The position numbers and the translations under genes are program-made. From contig JBKHBQ010000029.1 in assembly GCA_046542305.1 (NCBI GenBank), positions 1-23,075 of the forward strand: a stretch of DNA of 23,075 nt. The letters are read 5' to 3'. Positions within the stretch are counted from its first letter, which is position 1. Each line of letters starts with the position of its first letter. The notes below the pieces were generated by a model. The model saw nothing but the letters and a program-made list of their open reading frames with translations. It had not been told where the DNA came from and did not search any database. Of this stretch, positions 7,690 to 16,707 are shown piece by piece. Origin of the DNA: JBKHBQ01 sp046542305. GTDB lineage: Bacteria > Bacteroidota > Bacteroidia > Bacteroidales > 4484-276.

Positions 7690-10600
7690 ATGAAAAAAAT
7701 AATACACATCCTGCACTTAACTGTTTTTATTTTGATATTCCTGTTGACTTCATTTTACACAAATGCGCAGGAAAAATTTACCCTGTATCCCTATATGGTG
7801 ACCAACGAATCGGGTGATGGCGATGCTACCAGGATGGTGGATGAGCAGGAATTTGCCGGTGATCCGTTGTCAGGAAATGCCAATCAGCCCTCTACCAAAT
7901 GGTCAACAAGTTATGGTTCCACCTATCCCATGGGTGCCTATATCGATTTGGGGCAGGAACTGGATTTGATGCACATTTTTATTTTCGATTACAATGGGGT
8001 GGCCGATTTGATAGTAGAGTACGGCGAGCCGGGTAACTGGAACTATCTGTTTACCGAGCCGCTGAATAAGTATAAAACCTGGAAGCAGCACGATGTAAAT
8101 ATTACCACAAGGTACCTGCGCATGGTGAAAACCAGCGCTTCAGCCCAGTTCAGCGAAGTGGTTATTTATGCCAACTCCCCGGTACCGCTTCCGCCGGCCA
8201 TTACCGACCTCACTGCGGTGGATTCGCTGCCACAATCGGTTGCCCTGCAGTTTACCTGCGTGGAGGAAAATGCAGCCACCGGTGAGTTGTATGCATTCGA
8301 CGTAAGGTACAGCACCAACCCCATCACTGAAGAAAATTTTAGTTCCGCAATAAAATACCCTGTAGGCATTACGCCGGTTCCCGGCACATTGCAGCAGATG
8401 ACCGTAGATAACCTCACGCCTAACACCCGGTATTATTTTGCAGTGAAGGCTTTGGGTGAAATCCAATCTACCTACATTTCGAACACAGCATCGTGCAAAA
8501 CGCCATTTTTTCCCAATCAGGTGGAAACAAAACTGGTGCTGACACCGGAGATGGTTGTAAATGAATCGGGAATGGGTGATGCAGGTAAAATGGTGGACGA
8601 ACAGGACCTTTCAGGAGATCCACTGAATGGAAATTCGGGAAACCCGTACAAGGAATGGTATCCAAGTTCAAACTTGTCGGATTATCCGCTGAGTGCTTAT
8701 ATCGATTTGGGTACGGAACTGGTCGTGACCAAAGTTTTTGTTTTTGATTATAATTCGGTTGGTGATCTGGTAGTGGAATCAGGTGAACCCGGTGACTGGC
8801 ATTATTTGTTCACCGAGCCGCTCGACAATTACAAGACCTGGAAGCAGCATGACGTGGATGTGATGACTTCGTATTTAAGGATTACCAAAATGCATCGTGA
8901 GGCCAAATTCACAGAAATTGTTGTGTATGGATATCACCCTGTAACGGAAGAAACCAAGATACCGCTGGAGGTATCGATGATGGATAATGTTTCGGGATAC
9001 GGTGATGCAACAACCCTGGTTGACGAGCAGGAAATTGCAGGCGATCTGCTGAATAGTCCGGGAGGCAATCCGGTGACTTACTGGGAAACAGGTTTCAACA
9101 GTTCTATTCCTTACCCGCTGCATTGTGTTTTGGATATGGGTAAAAAATATCAGCTTTCAAAAATCTTCATCAGAGACATTAATAATAGTGATGAATTTAG
9201 GATCTGGGGCGGATATGACGAAAACTGGGAATTGCTCGTGGTGGATAATTTAACGGGTTACCTGTCGTGGAACCAGCATGATGTGGATTATGAAACACGT
9301 TTTCTGAAAATCGGAAAAGCTTCGGCCAAAGCCAATGTAGCCGAGATCGTGTTGTATGGCTATGATAAATTTCCGGGAAGCTACGATTCCGTGCCGCCTG
9401 CGGCAGTTACCGATTTATATGCCATGCCCTCTGCAATGGATCAGGTGAAACTGATCTGGACCGCTCCGGGCGACGACGGACATAATGGAACCGCTGCATT
9501 TTACAAGCTGTATTATGATACCAAACCCATCGATCCTGAAAACCCCGGACAGGCTTTAAGGTGGAAAAATATGCCTGCACCGGCACCGGGCGGCAGTGTG
9601 GAAACGATTGCTGTGGAAGGGCTTAATCCGGATACACGATATTATTTCGCATTGATCACTGCTGACGATGCCCTGAATTACTCCGACATTTCCAACCTGC
9701 CCGATTGCAAGACCGACCTGCAAATTGGAGGTGATCCATACAGGTTTACTCTTACCTTCGATATGTTATTAAACGAAAGTACACACGGCGACGCCAAAAT
9801 GCTTATCGACGAACAGAGCATATCTGGCGATCCCAAGATGAAAAATCCCGGAACCCCCGTCAACCGCTGGGAGGTAGGTTCGGCGGAGTGGAAATATCCC
9901 GCTTACGCCCTGATCGATCTGCAAGGGTTGTGCGATATTTCTGACATTTACCTCTTCGATGCTGCGGATCAGGGTGAGGATTCCATTGCGCCGGTTCATT
10001 TTTATACAGGTGAGCCTTTCTCATGGGAGCCACTGTTTACGGACGAGTTGACCATGGAAGATACCTGGAGGGGGCATGTGGTAAATGTTCAGTCGAGGTT
10101 TTTACGTGTGGAGATACCCTCACCGCAAACCCGTTTTAACGAGCTGATCATATACGGAACCCGTCTTGAAGAGCCGGTTGAGCCGCCATTGCCGCAGTTT
10201 GTCCACAAGCAGCCGGTGACGGTGGATCAGATGATCGGGATCAATACCTTTGTAAACGATCCGATGGGGCGGATGAAAGTGGCAGGTTTTGTAAGGGAAT
10301 ATCACAACTGGATGTGGTGCGAAGGAAACAACAGTATTTCCTATCCCGGCTATCCGAACAACCAGAACGAATTCAATACCCTTGGCTGGAATTTCGATTA
10401 TTTCTATCAAAATCTCAAACAACTTGGCATCACGGCATGTCCCGACATTCAAGGTAATACGCCGTGGCTTATGGATTTTGATTACAGCAGATTATCCGAT
10501 AAGCCGGTCCCCGACAGCCTCGACCCAACCCTTCCCTCATCCTACGCGGCCCATGCAGATCATATGTTTCAGTATGCGGCCCGCTATGGCTTTGTAGAAG

Positions 10601-12078
10601 TGGCTGACAGCCTGCTCAAACTGGCTCCTGATGAGCATCGATACAGCGGGCTGGGTTTACTCAGGTACTACGAGAACTGGAATGAGCAGGACAAATGGTG
10701 GAAAGGTGGCGGTGCCTTCTTCAATCCATACGAATATGCAGCCATGGCGAGCGCTGACTGCGATGGACATATGGGTACCATGGGAGCCACTTTCGGGGTG
10801 AAGAATGCAGATCCGAAATCCAAACTGGTTATGGCGGGGCTGGCCGATCCCGATCTTGACTATGTGAAAGCCATGAAATTGTGGTCGGACTATCACAGAA
10901 ACGGCGATTTTCCGGTGGACGTTATCAATGTTCATCATTACTGTAATGATGGAAACAGTCAGACTTCGGGGTCCATAGGCATCAGCCCGGAAGCCGGTGA
11001 CCTGAAGGGGCTGATGACAGAATTTGTGCAATACCGCAATACCTGGCTTCCGGGTAAAGAGGTCTGGATTACAGAATTCGGTTACGATACGCATCCCTCG
11101 TCAGTACAGCGTGCACCCGCAATTGCATCCTATTCCCAGGAAGAAGTGCAGGCGCAATGGCTTGTTCGTTCGTACCTTGCCCTTGCTGCTGCGGGCGTCG
11201 ACAGGGCGGTGATGTACATGCTTCGCGATACCGATCCTACCAGCACTTCAAAATTCAGTACCTCGGGACTGGTTAGCTATGGCGGAGACGGATACCAGCC
11301 CAAAACCTCATGGTATTACGTGTATACGATGAAAAATCGCCTGAAAAATATGATTTTCCATTCCATTATTCCTTCAGGAAATCCTGATGTATGGATTTAC
11401 AGGTTTATCCATACAAGGCAAAACCTTTCGGCTTACGTAATCTGGAGCCCCACAAGCGATGGCACTGTGGTTGAAAATTACCAGTTGAATCTGCCGGGTA
11501 CCGAGCCTAAAGCCACACTGGTTGAAATGGAGGATGGAAGCATTACCGGAAACGCCATCGAACTGAGCGTTGACGATTATAAGGTATCGGTAAGCGTGAG
11601 CGAACGTCCGGTGTTTGTGATGGCATACAGCGACGATTATAATGTTGAACTGGAAAGGGAGGACATCCTGCTAAGCCTGGATACTTCCATGGTAGTAAAT
11701 GAATGCGGACACGGTGATGCAGGCATGCTTGTGGATGAGCAGGCGCTGTCGGGAGACCCGCTAAACGGACAAGGTGGTGAGCCGGTTATGGACTGGTCGC
11801 CGGGATATGGCGCTACTTACCCCTGTCACGCATACATCGACCTGGGACAAACCTATGACATTTCCACTGTTTTCATCAGGGATATGAATAACACCGGTGA
11901 AGTGATCCTTTCAACCGGCTCGCCCGGAAACTGGACCGAATCGGCCCGCGATGACCTGGGCAGGTATAAAGTGTGGAGCGGCCATGTGATCAACACTACT
12001 TCGCGCTATATGCGTGTCACCCTTACCGGCCCGGGTTGTAATTTATCTGAAATTCTTTTTTACGTTAGGGATAATTAA
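7690..12078 (+). CDS. Giant exported clan GH-A glycosidase-like protein with five VDEQ discoidin-like modules and two FN3 domains
   Basis: The 1462-residue protein has a signal peptide (about 1-27). Order of domains: module 1 (31-162), fibronectin type III (166-274), module 2 (281-415), module 3 (424-559), fibronectin type III (568-678), module 4 (684-824), a TIM-barrel-like catalytic region (about 838-1215), a beta domain (about 1215-1318) and module 5 (1327-1460). The catalytic region shows clan GH-A hallmarks: ENWNEQ with candidate acid/base Glu999 and EVWITEFG with candidate nucleophile Glu1129. I cannot assign a GH family. The five modules share NESGxGDA, (M/L)(V/I)DEQ, GDPL, a YxxxAYIDLG strand, W-x-x-H-x-V and a TRYLR-type strand, typical of discoidin or F5/8C folds that bind sugars. 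Unlike its neighbour it has no T9SS tail and ends inside module 5. It is probably secreted or surface-associated and acts on a polysaccharide not identifiable here. A terminator follows. Confidence 0.85.
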   Translation: MKKIIHILHLTVFILIFLLTSFYTNAQEKFTLYPYMVTNESGDGDATRMVDEQEFAGDPLSGNANQPSTKWSTSYGSTYPMGAYIDLGQELDLMHIFIFDYNGVADLIVEYGEPGNWNYLFTEPLNKYKTWKQHDVNITTRYLRMVKTSASAQFSEVVIYANSPVPLPPAITDLTAVDSLPQSVALQFTCVEENAATGELYAFDVRYSTNPITEENFSSAIKYPVGITPVPGTLQQMTVDNLTPNTRYYFAVKALGEIQSTYISNTASCKTPFFPNQVETKLVLTPEMVVNESGMGDAGKMVDEQDLSGDPLNGNSGNPYKEWYPSSNLSDYPLSAYIDLGTELVVTKVFVFDYNSVGDLVVESGEPGDWHYLFTEPLDNYKTWKQHDVDVMTSYLRITKMHREAKFTEIVVYGYHPVTEETKIPLEVSMMDNVSGYGDATTLVDEQEIAGDLLNSPGGNPVTYWETGFNSSIPYPLHCVLDMGKKYQLSKIFIRDINNSDEFRIWGGYDENWELLVVDNLTGYLSWNQHDVDYETRFLKIGKASAKANVAEIVLYGYDKFPGSYDSVPPAAVTDLYAMPSAMDQVKLIWTAPGDDGHNGTAAFYKLYYDTKPIDPENPGQALRWKNMPAPAPGGSVETIAVEGLNPDTRYYFALITADDALNYSDISNLPDCKTDLQIGGDPYRFTLTFDMLLNESTHGDAKMLIDEQSISGDPKMKNPGTPVNRWEVGSAEWKYPAYALIDLQGLCDISDIYLFDAADQGEDSIAPVHFYTGEPFSWEPLFTDELTMEDTWRGHVVNVQSRFLRVEIPSPQTRFNELIIYGTRLEEPVEPPLPQFVHKQPVTVDQMIGINTFVNDPMGRMKVAGFVREYHNWMWCEGNNSISYPGYPNNQNEFNTLGWNFDYFYQNLKQLGITACPDIQGNTPWLMDFDYSRLSDKPVPDSLDPTLPSSYAAHADHMFQYAARYGFVEVADSLLKLAPDEHRYSGLGLLRYYENWNEQDKWWKGGGAFFNPYEYAAMASADCDGHMGTMGATFGVKNADPKSKLVMAGLADPDLDYVKAMKLWSDYHRNGDFPVDVINVHHYCNDGNSQTSGSIGISPEAGDLKGLMTEFVQYRNTWLPGKEVWITEFGYDTHPSSVQRAPAIASYSQEEVQAQWLVRSYLALAAAGVDRAVMYMLRDTDPTSTSKFSTSGLVSYGGDGYQPKTSWYYVYTMKNRLKNMIFHSIIPSGNPDVWIYRFIHTRQNLSAYVIWSPTSDGTVVENYQLNLPGTEPKATLVEMEDGSITGNAIELSVDDYKVSVSVSERPVFVMAYSDDYNVELEREDILLSLDTSMVVNECGHGDAGMLVDEQALSGDPLNGQGGEPVMDWSPGYGATYPCHAYIDLGQTYDISTVFIRDMNNTGEVILSTGSPGNWTESARDDLGRYKVWSGHVINTTSRYMRVTLTGPGCNLSEILFYVRDN

Positions 12079-12126
12079 TAAGCTTTTCTTTTCTCTTTTT
12101 CAATAGGGAAATCTTTTTTGCTGGAG

Positions 12127-12157
12127 CCTCCGTCGTTAGTTCGGCGGGGGTTTTTTT
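12127..12157 (+). terminator. Rho-independent terminator of the giant glycosidase gene
   Basis: A 9-bp stem with two G-T pairs (12127-12135 with 12142-12150) and a 6-base loop is followed by seven T (12151-12157) on the plus strand, 49 bases past the stop codon. Confidence 0.85.
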
Positions 12158-12159
12158 AC

Positions 12160-12190
12160 AAAAAAATCCCTGCCGTTTTCCGGCAGGGAT
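12160..12190 (-). terminator. Rho-independent terminator after tRNA-Leu
   Basis: A perfect 10-bp stem, ATCCCTGCCG (12166-12175) with CGGCAGGGAT (12181-12190), has a 5-base loop. On the minus strand it is followed by a T run (complement of the A run at 12160-12166). It lies 4 bases past the tRNA 3' end and back to back with the plus-strand terminator. Confidence 0.88.
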
Positions 12191-12193
12191 CAG

Positions 12194-12275
12194 TGCGGAT
12201 GAAGGGACTCGAACCCCCACGCCTTGCGGCACCAGATCCTAAGTCTGGCGCGTCTACCAATTCCGCCACATCCGC
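12194..12275 (-). tRNA. tRNA-Leu(UAG)
   Basis: Read on the minus strand, the gene has a 7-bp acceptor stem (GCGGATG with CATCCGC), a D arm with GGTAGACGC, an anticodon stem CCAGA/TCTGG around the loop CTTAGGA, and a T arm with GGTTCGAGTCC. The anticodon at positions 34-36 of the loop reads TAG, so it decodes leucine CUN codons, chiefly CUA and CUG. The long variable arm (TGCCGCAAGGCG region) is the class II feature expected of leucine tRNAs. The discriminator base is A and CCA is not encoded, so the tail must be added by the CCA-adding enzyme. A TATCTTTG box lies 12 bases upstream and a terminator directly downstream, so it is an independent unit. Confidence 0.96.
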
Positions 12276-12286
12276 TTGTGGCGGTG

Positions 12287-12294
12287 CAAAGATA
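12287..12294 (-). promoter_or_regulatory. -7 element of the tRNA-Leu promoter
   Basis: On the minus strand TATCTTTG matches TAnnTTTG exactly and ends 11 bases before the tRNA 5' end, the distance expected for a tRNA with a very short leader. A -33 TTTG is not clear. Confidence 0.6.
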
Positions 12295-12344
12295 TGCATT
12301 TCTGCATTTAAACTGATTTTTCCGCTTCTGAATTGTTTTTGCTT

Positions 12345-12352
12345 TACATTTG
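12345..12352 (+). promoter_or_regulatory. -7 element immediately before the alpha/beta hydrolase ATG
   Basis: TACATTTG fits TAnnTTTG and ends only 4 bases before the ATG at 12357. Transcription from it would start at or next to the start codon, predicting a leaderless or nearly leaderless mRNA. No clear -33 box is seen. Confidence 0.45.
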
Positions 12353-12356
12353 CCTT

Positions 12357-13580
12357 ATGGGATTTCATCGCAATTACGAGTACCTGCGCCAGCAGGTTGA
12401 CTTTGAGCAGGAACGGATCGATCTGTATGAGGGCAACCTTAAGGTTTATAACCTGCCCTTTGTTTCAGAGAATTATAAAATCCTTCCGGGGGAGGATTTT
12501 TATGAAGTCCGGGGAAAGATTTTTTCGAAAACTCCTGACTTCAGGCATGCCATTTCGCATGAAATTAACGAACTGATAAACCTTGCCGATTCGAAGGTGG
12601 AGGAAAACCGTTCCTTTACTTATTCCATTTTCAAGCCCGGTGGAGAGGGCAGGGCGGAGGCGGCGATTTTGCTTTTCCATGGATTGAACGAAAAATCCTG
12701 GGTGAAATATTACCCCTGGGCACAGACTCTTGCCGACCGGACAGGTAAGGCCGTGATTTTATTTCCGCTTGCATTTCACATGAACCGTGCCCCGCACGAA
12801 TGGTCGGATTTCAGAATGATGAACAAGCTGAAGTACGTACGCGAGGGGTTGTTTCACGCCATCGCAGGATCCTCTTTCGCCAATGTAGCAATCAGCACAA
12901 GGCTTCATATTCTGCCCCAGCGATTTTTCTGGTCGGGATTGCAGACTTTTTACGATGTAATTCAGTTGGTTGACGAAATCAGAAACGACCGGCATCCGGT
13001 GATCAGCAGGTTTGCTTCCCTGGATTTTTTTTCCTATTCCATCGGCAGTTTTCTCTCTGAGGTGTTGATGATGAGCAATCCGGGGAACCTGCTTGCCGAG
13101 TCGCGGTTGTTTATTTTTTGCGGCGGTCCGGTTTTTAACCGCATGTCGCCGGTTAAAAAAACCATCCTCGACAGTGAGGCAAACATTGCCCTGTATTCCT
13201 TTTTTCTTGAACACCTCGATTATTACCTGAAGCAGGACGACCGGCTCCGGCATTATTTCGGCGATTCACATCCCGAAGGACTGGTGTTCAAATCCATGAT
13301 TGATTACAACAAGATGATGGACTTCAGGGAAGAGAAAATCCGTGCCATCAGCAGCCGGGTGATGGCGGTTGCCCTTAAGCAGGACAAGGTGGTGCCGCAT
13401 TACGAAGTACTGAATACCCTTAAAGGTGCCGGAAGAGATATTCCTGTGAAGGTGGAAGTGATGGATTTCCCATATACATACTCACACGAAAATCCATTTC
13501 CCATTACCGGAAAGTACGCTGAATTGGTTGAGAACGGGTATAACCGCGTATTCTCGATGGCAACCGGTTTCCTGAAATAA
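12357..13580 (+). CDS. Alpha/beta hydrolase-fold protein, probably DUF6051-like
   Basis: The 407-residue protein is started at ATG 12357; the open frame runs further upstream only to a TTG. It has the alpha/beta-hydrolase landmarks: a beta strand ending in LLFHGL with the HG oxyanion motif (108-109), a nucleophile elbow FSYSIGS with Ser228, and the plausible acid Asp343 (ALKQDKVVP) and base His377 (TYSHENPFP). The elbow reads S-x-S-x-G, with Ser in place of the first Gly of GxSxG. There is no signal peptide, so it is cytoplasmic. A long N-terminal region (1-95) precedes the hydrolase core. The pattern resembles the Bacteroidota family DUF6051, but I am not certain of that name, and the substrate (ester, lipid or peptide) cannot be read from the sequence. 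It converges on the EamA gene with a 4-base gap between the stop codons. Confidence 0.75.
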   Translation: MGFHRNYEYLRQQVDFEQERIDLYEGNLKVYNLPFVSENYKILPGEDFYEVRGKIFSKTPDFRHAISHEINELINLADSKVEENRSFTYSIFKPGGEGRAEAAILLFHGLNEKSWVKYYPWAQTLADRTGKAVILFPLAFHMNRAPHEWSDFRMMNKLKYVREGLFHAIAGSSFANVAISTRLHILPQRFFWSGLQTFYDVIQLVDEIRNDRHPVISRFASLDFFSYSIGSFLSEVLMMSNPGNLLAESRLFIFCGGPVFNRMSPVKKTILDSEANIALYSFFLEHLDYYLKQDDRLRHYFGDSHPEGLVFKSMIDYNKMMDFREEKIRAISSRVMAVALKQDKVVPHYEVLNTLKGAGRDIPVKVEVMDFPYTYSHENPFPITGKYAELVENGYNRVFSMATGFLK

Positions 13581-13584
13581 ATGT

Positions 13585-14550
13585 TTATTCCGCTTTTTTC
13601 CTGTTTGCCCTGCGCTTTTTGCTGAGGCTTTCGAGTTTTTTTGCCCTTTCCCGGTTCAGGTTTACAATGGCAAAGATCATGATGCCGGCGCTGATCCATT
13701 GCACGAGGGTGAGTTTGGCATCATTAAAAATATAATCGAAAATGATGGCTGAGATCGGCAAAAGCAATTCACAGATGGTGGCAATGATTGCCTTTACGCG
13801 CGTTAACCCGTAGTAGTACAGGAAAATTGCGCCCGATCCTGTTGTGATTGCAATGATCCCGAAAATAATCCAGTTGAGCCGGGTGGTTTCCTGCAACTGA
13901 TTTAAAGTTCCCGATATCAGTACATACAGCAGCATGATAAGACTGGTGAATCCATACCGGTAAAAGGTGGCGGTTTTAAAGCTGTAGTTGTTCAGGATTT
14001 TTTTGCTGAAAACTGTGGAACTCCCGAAACTAATGCTTGCCAACAGGGCAAATGCAGCCGCATAAACCGTGGTGACGTTTTGTTCGATGTGTGGCAGATT
14101 TAGGCCGAAGGTAAGGAAATATCCACCGGCGATGGCTATCGACGCCCAGATCACGTAGTATTTTCCCAGTTTCTCTTTTAACAAAATTGAGGCTAGGGCA
14201 ATCCCGAAGATCGGTTGCAATTTCTGGAGAAGTACCACAATGGTAAGGTGCTGAAAATTGACCAGGAACAAAGCTTTCACAATGGCCAGCGTGCCAATGG
14301 CACCGCCAAACAGCGCGATCAGGCCGAGGAAAAAATAATCGCCCGTAGAGAATGTTTTCAGGTACCGGTATTCCCTGTAGAGGAAAAAATTCATGATGAT
14401 GAACGGGATCATGTGAAGCATAAACACCACATATCCTACATCGAGATTGTACAGACGGGGAGTAAGCACAATGCCGTCGAACCCCCAGAATATGGCGGAA
14501 ATACTAACGGCAAATGCCCCAAGAATTAAGTTTCTTTTCTCGCTGGTCAT
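13585..14550 (-). CDS. EamA/DMT-superfamily permease
   Basis: The 321-residue inner-membrane protein has about ten hydrophobic segments arranged as two similar five-helix halves (roughly residues 8-140 and 155-298), the EamA (drug/metabolite transporter) architecture. A Pro/Gly-rich helix in the first half includes LQKLQPIFGIALASILLKE, and the matching helix in the second half includes ICELLLPISAIIFDYIF; this type of paired motif is typical of the family. The basic C-terminal tail (NRERAKKLESLSKKRR) should face the cytoplasm. I use the ATG at 14550 because the upstream extension begins at a TTG and overlaps the -7 box at 14571-14578. The substrate is unknown; relatives export amino acids, nucleotide sugars or drugs. 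It lies 66 bases downstream of the GH63-like gene on the same strand, but has its own promoter element. Confidence 0.88.
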   Translation of the reverse strand: MTSEKRNLILGAFAVSISAIFWGFDGIVLTPRLYNLDVGYVVFMLHMIPFIIMNFFLYREYRYLKTFSTGDYFFLGLIALFGGAIGTLAIVKALFLVNFQHLTIVVLLQKLQPIFGIALASILLKEKLGKYYVIWASIAIAGGYFLTFGLNLPHIEQNVTTVYAAAFALLASISFGSSTVFSKKILNNYSFKTATFYRYGFTSLIMLLYVLISGTLNQLQETTRLNWIIFGIIAITTGSGAIFLYYYGLTRVKAIIATICELLLPISAIIFDYIFNDAKLTLVQWISAGIMIFAIVNLNRERAKKLESLSKKRRANRKKAE

Positions 14551-14570
14551 CGGCTTTTGAAAATGAGCGG

Positions 14571-14578
14571 CAAATGTA
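14571..14578 (-). promoter_or_regulatory. -7 element of the EamA permease gene
   Basis: On the minus strand TACATTTG matches TAnnTTTG and ends 20 bases before the ATG at 14550. The preferred start is therefore downstream of the box, while the longer reading frame would overlap it. No clear -33 element. Confidence 0.5.
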
Positions 14579-14616
14579 ACCAAATTTCCGGCAATAGGTT
14601 TACCGCCGGTTTTATA

Positions 14617-16683
14617 TTACTCTGCTGTCCTGTTCAATCGATCGAGGTCGATAAGGAACCGTGCAGCAATTCCAGCCCAGATGTAGGTTTGGTTCCAGCC
14701 GGCCTGCCGGTCGTCGGCGCTGTAGAATTCCCAGAACACATGGTCTTTTTTCAGGTGATATGCCATGTTATCCAGCACCCGGTGGGCCAATTCACGTGCT
14801 TCACCGGTGTAGCCGTAATCGAGCAGGCCTCTGAACAGCAGGTATTGCCATTGCACCCAGACGGGACCGTTCCAGTAGCCGATGGGATTATAGTATGGAT
14901 GTGATGCCGACAGGGTGGGGACGCCGTAGTTGCGCCAGAATTCATCTTCATTCAGCAGGCTCTGCATCAGCACAGCGGCTTTCGAAGAATCTGCCACTCC
15001 GGCCCACAGCGGCAGAAAGCCTATAATTTCCTTTATTTTAAGATCGCCCGGATGATCATACGTAAAGCTGCCATCGATCATATTGATGTTGTAATAAAAA
15101 CCATCTGTTGCATCCCAGAGTTTTTCGTTGATGAGCCCTGTTCGGGTTTCTGCATCCTTCCTGAACCGGTCGGCCTCAGCAGGTTTGCCTAATATGGCTG
15201 CCATCTCTGCCAATGCATTTGCTTCGCTCACCAGCATGGCGTTCACATCCGGACCTTCAAAATTTGAGGGCCAGCCCACCTGGTCCCAAACGGCAACACG
15301 TGCATCGCGCACGCATTCCAGAACGGCGTGCGCACCCCATTCGCACAAGCCGTCCCCATCTTTATCCCTGTTCGAGACAAAGTATTCGTAAAATGCCTTT
15401 CCGGATCGATAGGCTTCTTTAAGAAAACTATCATCCTCGGTAATTTTGAAAATCTCCAGGTTCTGCCAGTTGTACCATGGTGCCGAGCTGGTATATTCTC
15501 CGTCGCGTTCTATTTGTTCGTTCAGGTACGGGCCCGTGCGGTAGTTGATGTATCCCGAAGGCCACTGCCGCTCCATGTACACGCGTTGCGAATTCATGGC
15601 GCTTTCGGGATCCATATAGGCATAGGCAAGCATCACCAGGCTCTCGTGAAAGACCTGTCCGCCGTAGCCCCACCCCCATTTGGGCTCGCGCGAAAAAATG
15701 TAGTAATTGTAGCTGCACTCACCTTCGGGCGGCATCATGCACTGCCTCATCAGGTTGAACGAATGCCAGTAAACCGCCTCATGATCCGGATTCGAAAAGC
15801 TGATCCGGGGAATATTTGAGAAAAGCCTGCGGTTTTCCTGTACCAGTTCATCGAAATTCACATCCATGGTTTGCCTGGCCGCAGCGATCAATTGGCCGGT
15901 TTCTGCAGGCTGCCTGTCGATGACACGGGCAAGACGAACCACCACCGTATCTTCAGGTTCTATTATCAGGTTTTTTTGAAATACCAGATAACTCCCGTCA
16001 CCATTTATCTTCCCGGAAAGCATTCGTTTTTCAGTGATTTCCTGATGGGGAAAAGTTTCATAACCTCCAAAATAATCGGGCTGACGGTTCATTGCGAAAA
16101 CGGATTTAAGATCTTCAGCATAGGGGATGTCGTGGTTTTTCATCCAGCCGTCGCGTTTTTTATGCAGATGCCAAACAAAGCTATTTCCTTCAACAGATGG
16201 ATTTCCAACCGGACCATCTTCGGAATAATAGGGTAAAAAGCTGAGATAGGCGGTGTGCCTTCCCTCGTTGATGATGGTATAGGTAAGAAGAGCCTGGGTG
16301 GAGGAATACACCGCGAACTGACCTTCTGTCCGCAGGTGTTCAAAAGGATAAAACCGGAATTCCACCAGGTCGGGGTAGGAGGTGGTAACCTCAGCTTCTC
16401 CGAAATATTCATTCAACCTGTATCGAACCTCCCCATTCATGGCGAATCCCGCACCGATATTTCCACCGTCTTTCGAAACAAATTCGATGTTGCGTTCCTG
16501 GTCGTACCACATCATGCGGTAGGCCTGGTCGAGCTTGTAGTCTGACCGTTGAACAGGCGCTGCATAGGTGCTGAAAAGCGGGTCGTTTTTTTTAGCCGAA
16601 AGGTTGCTGAGGTATTGTCCCGAGACAATCGCCGGAAAAACGGCCGGTATTAACATCAAAAGCAATTTCTGAATAGCTCTCAT
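14617..16683 (-). CDS. Exported MGH1/GH63-like (alpha/alpha)6-barrel glycoside hydrolase
   Basis: Started at the ATG at 16683 (688 residues) because this gives a signal peptide (MRAIQKLLLMLIPAVFPAIV, then SGQ); the longer frame begins with a TTG. An N-terminal beta-rich domain (about 25-280) precedes a helical barrel (about 300-685). The barrel has patterns of the GH63/MGH1 group: DKDGDGLCEWG (440-450), AVWDQVGWPSNFEGPDVNAM (464-483), GYWNGPVW (602-609) and VFWEFYSADD (649-658). By comparison with E. coli YgjK, Asp467 is a candidate general acid and Glu652 a candidate base; this alignment is by eye. Such enzymes remove glucose or glucosylglycerate-type units from alpha-linked oligosaccharides, but the substrate is unknown. 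The protein is likely periplasmic. It is divergent from the flavodoxin gene and precedes an EamA permease. Confidence 0.85.
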   Translation of the reverse strand: MRAIQKLLLMLIPAVFPAIVSGQYLSNLSAKKNDPLFSTYAAPVQRSDYKLDQAYRMMWYDQERNIEFVSKDGGNIGAGFAMNGEVRYRLNEYFGEAEVTTSYPDLVEFRFYPFEHLRTEGQFAVYSSTQALLTYTIINEGRHTAYLSFLPYYSEDGPVGNPSVEGNSFVWHLHKKRDGWMKNHDIPYAEDLKSVFAMNRQPDYFGGYETFPHQEITEKRMLSGKINGDGSYLVFQKNLIIEPEDTVVVRLARVIDRQPAETGQLIAAARQTMDVNFDELVQENRRLFSNIPRISFSNPDHEAVYWHSFNLMRQCMMPPEGECSYNYYIFSREPKWGWGYGGQVFHESLVMLAYAYMDPESAMNSQRVYMERQWPSGYINYRTGPYLNEQIERDGEYTSSAPWYNWQNLEIFKITEDDSFLKEAYRSGKAFYEYFVSNRDKDGDGLCEWGAHAVLECVRDARVAVWDQVGWPSNFEGPDVNAMLVSEANALAEMAAILGKPAEADRFRKDAETRTGLINEKLWDATDGFYYNINMIDGSFTYDHPGDLKIKEIIGFLPLWAGVADSSKAAVLMQSLLNEDEFWRNYGVPTLSASHPYYNPIGYWNGPVWVQWQYLLFRGLLDYGYTGEARELAHRVLDNMAYHLKKDHVFWEFYSADDRQAGWNQTYIWAGIAARFLIDLDRLNRTAE

Positions 16684-16707
16684 GTGCACGTGAATTTGGG
16701 TTGGAAA

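Noticed and set aside
12333..12356. Upstream extension of the alpha/beta hydrolase to 12333
   Set aside because: It starts with TTG and contains the TACATTTG promoter box; the ATG at 12357 gives a normal beginning.
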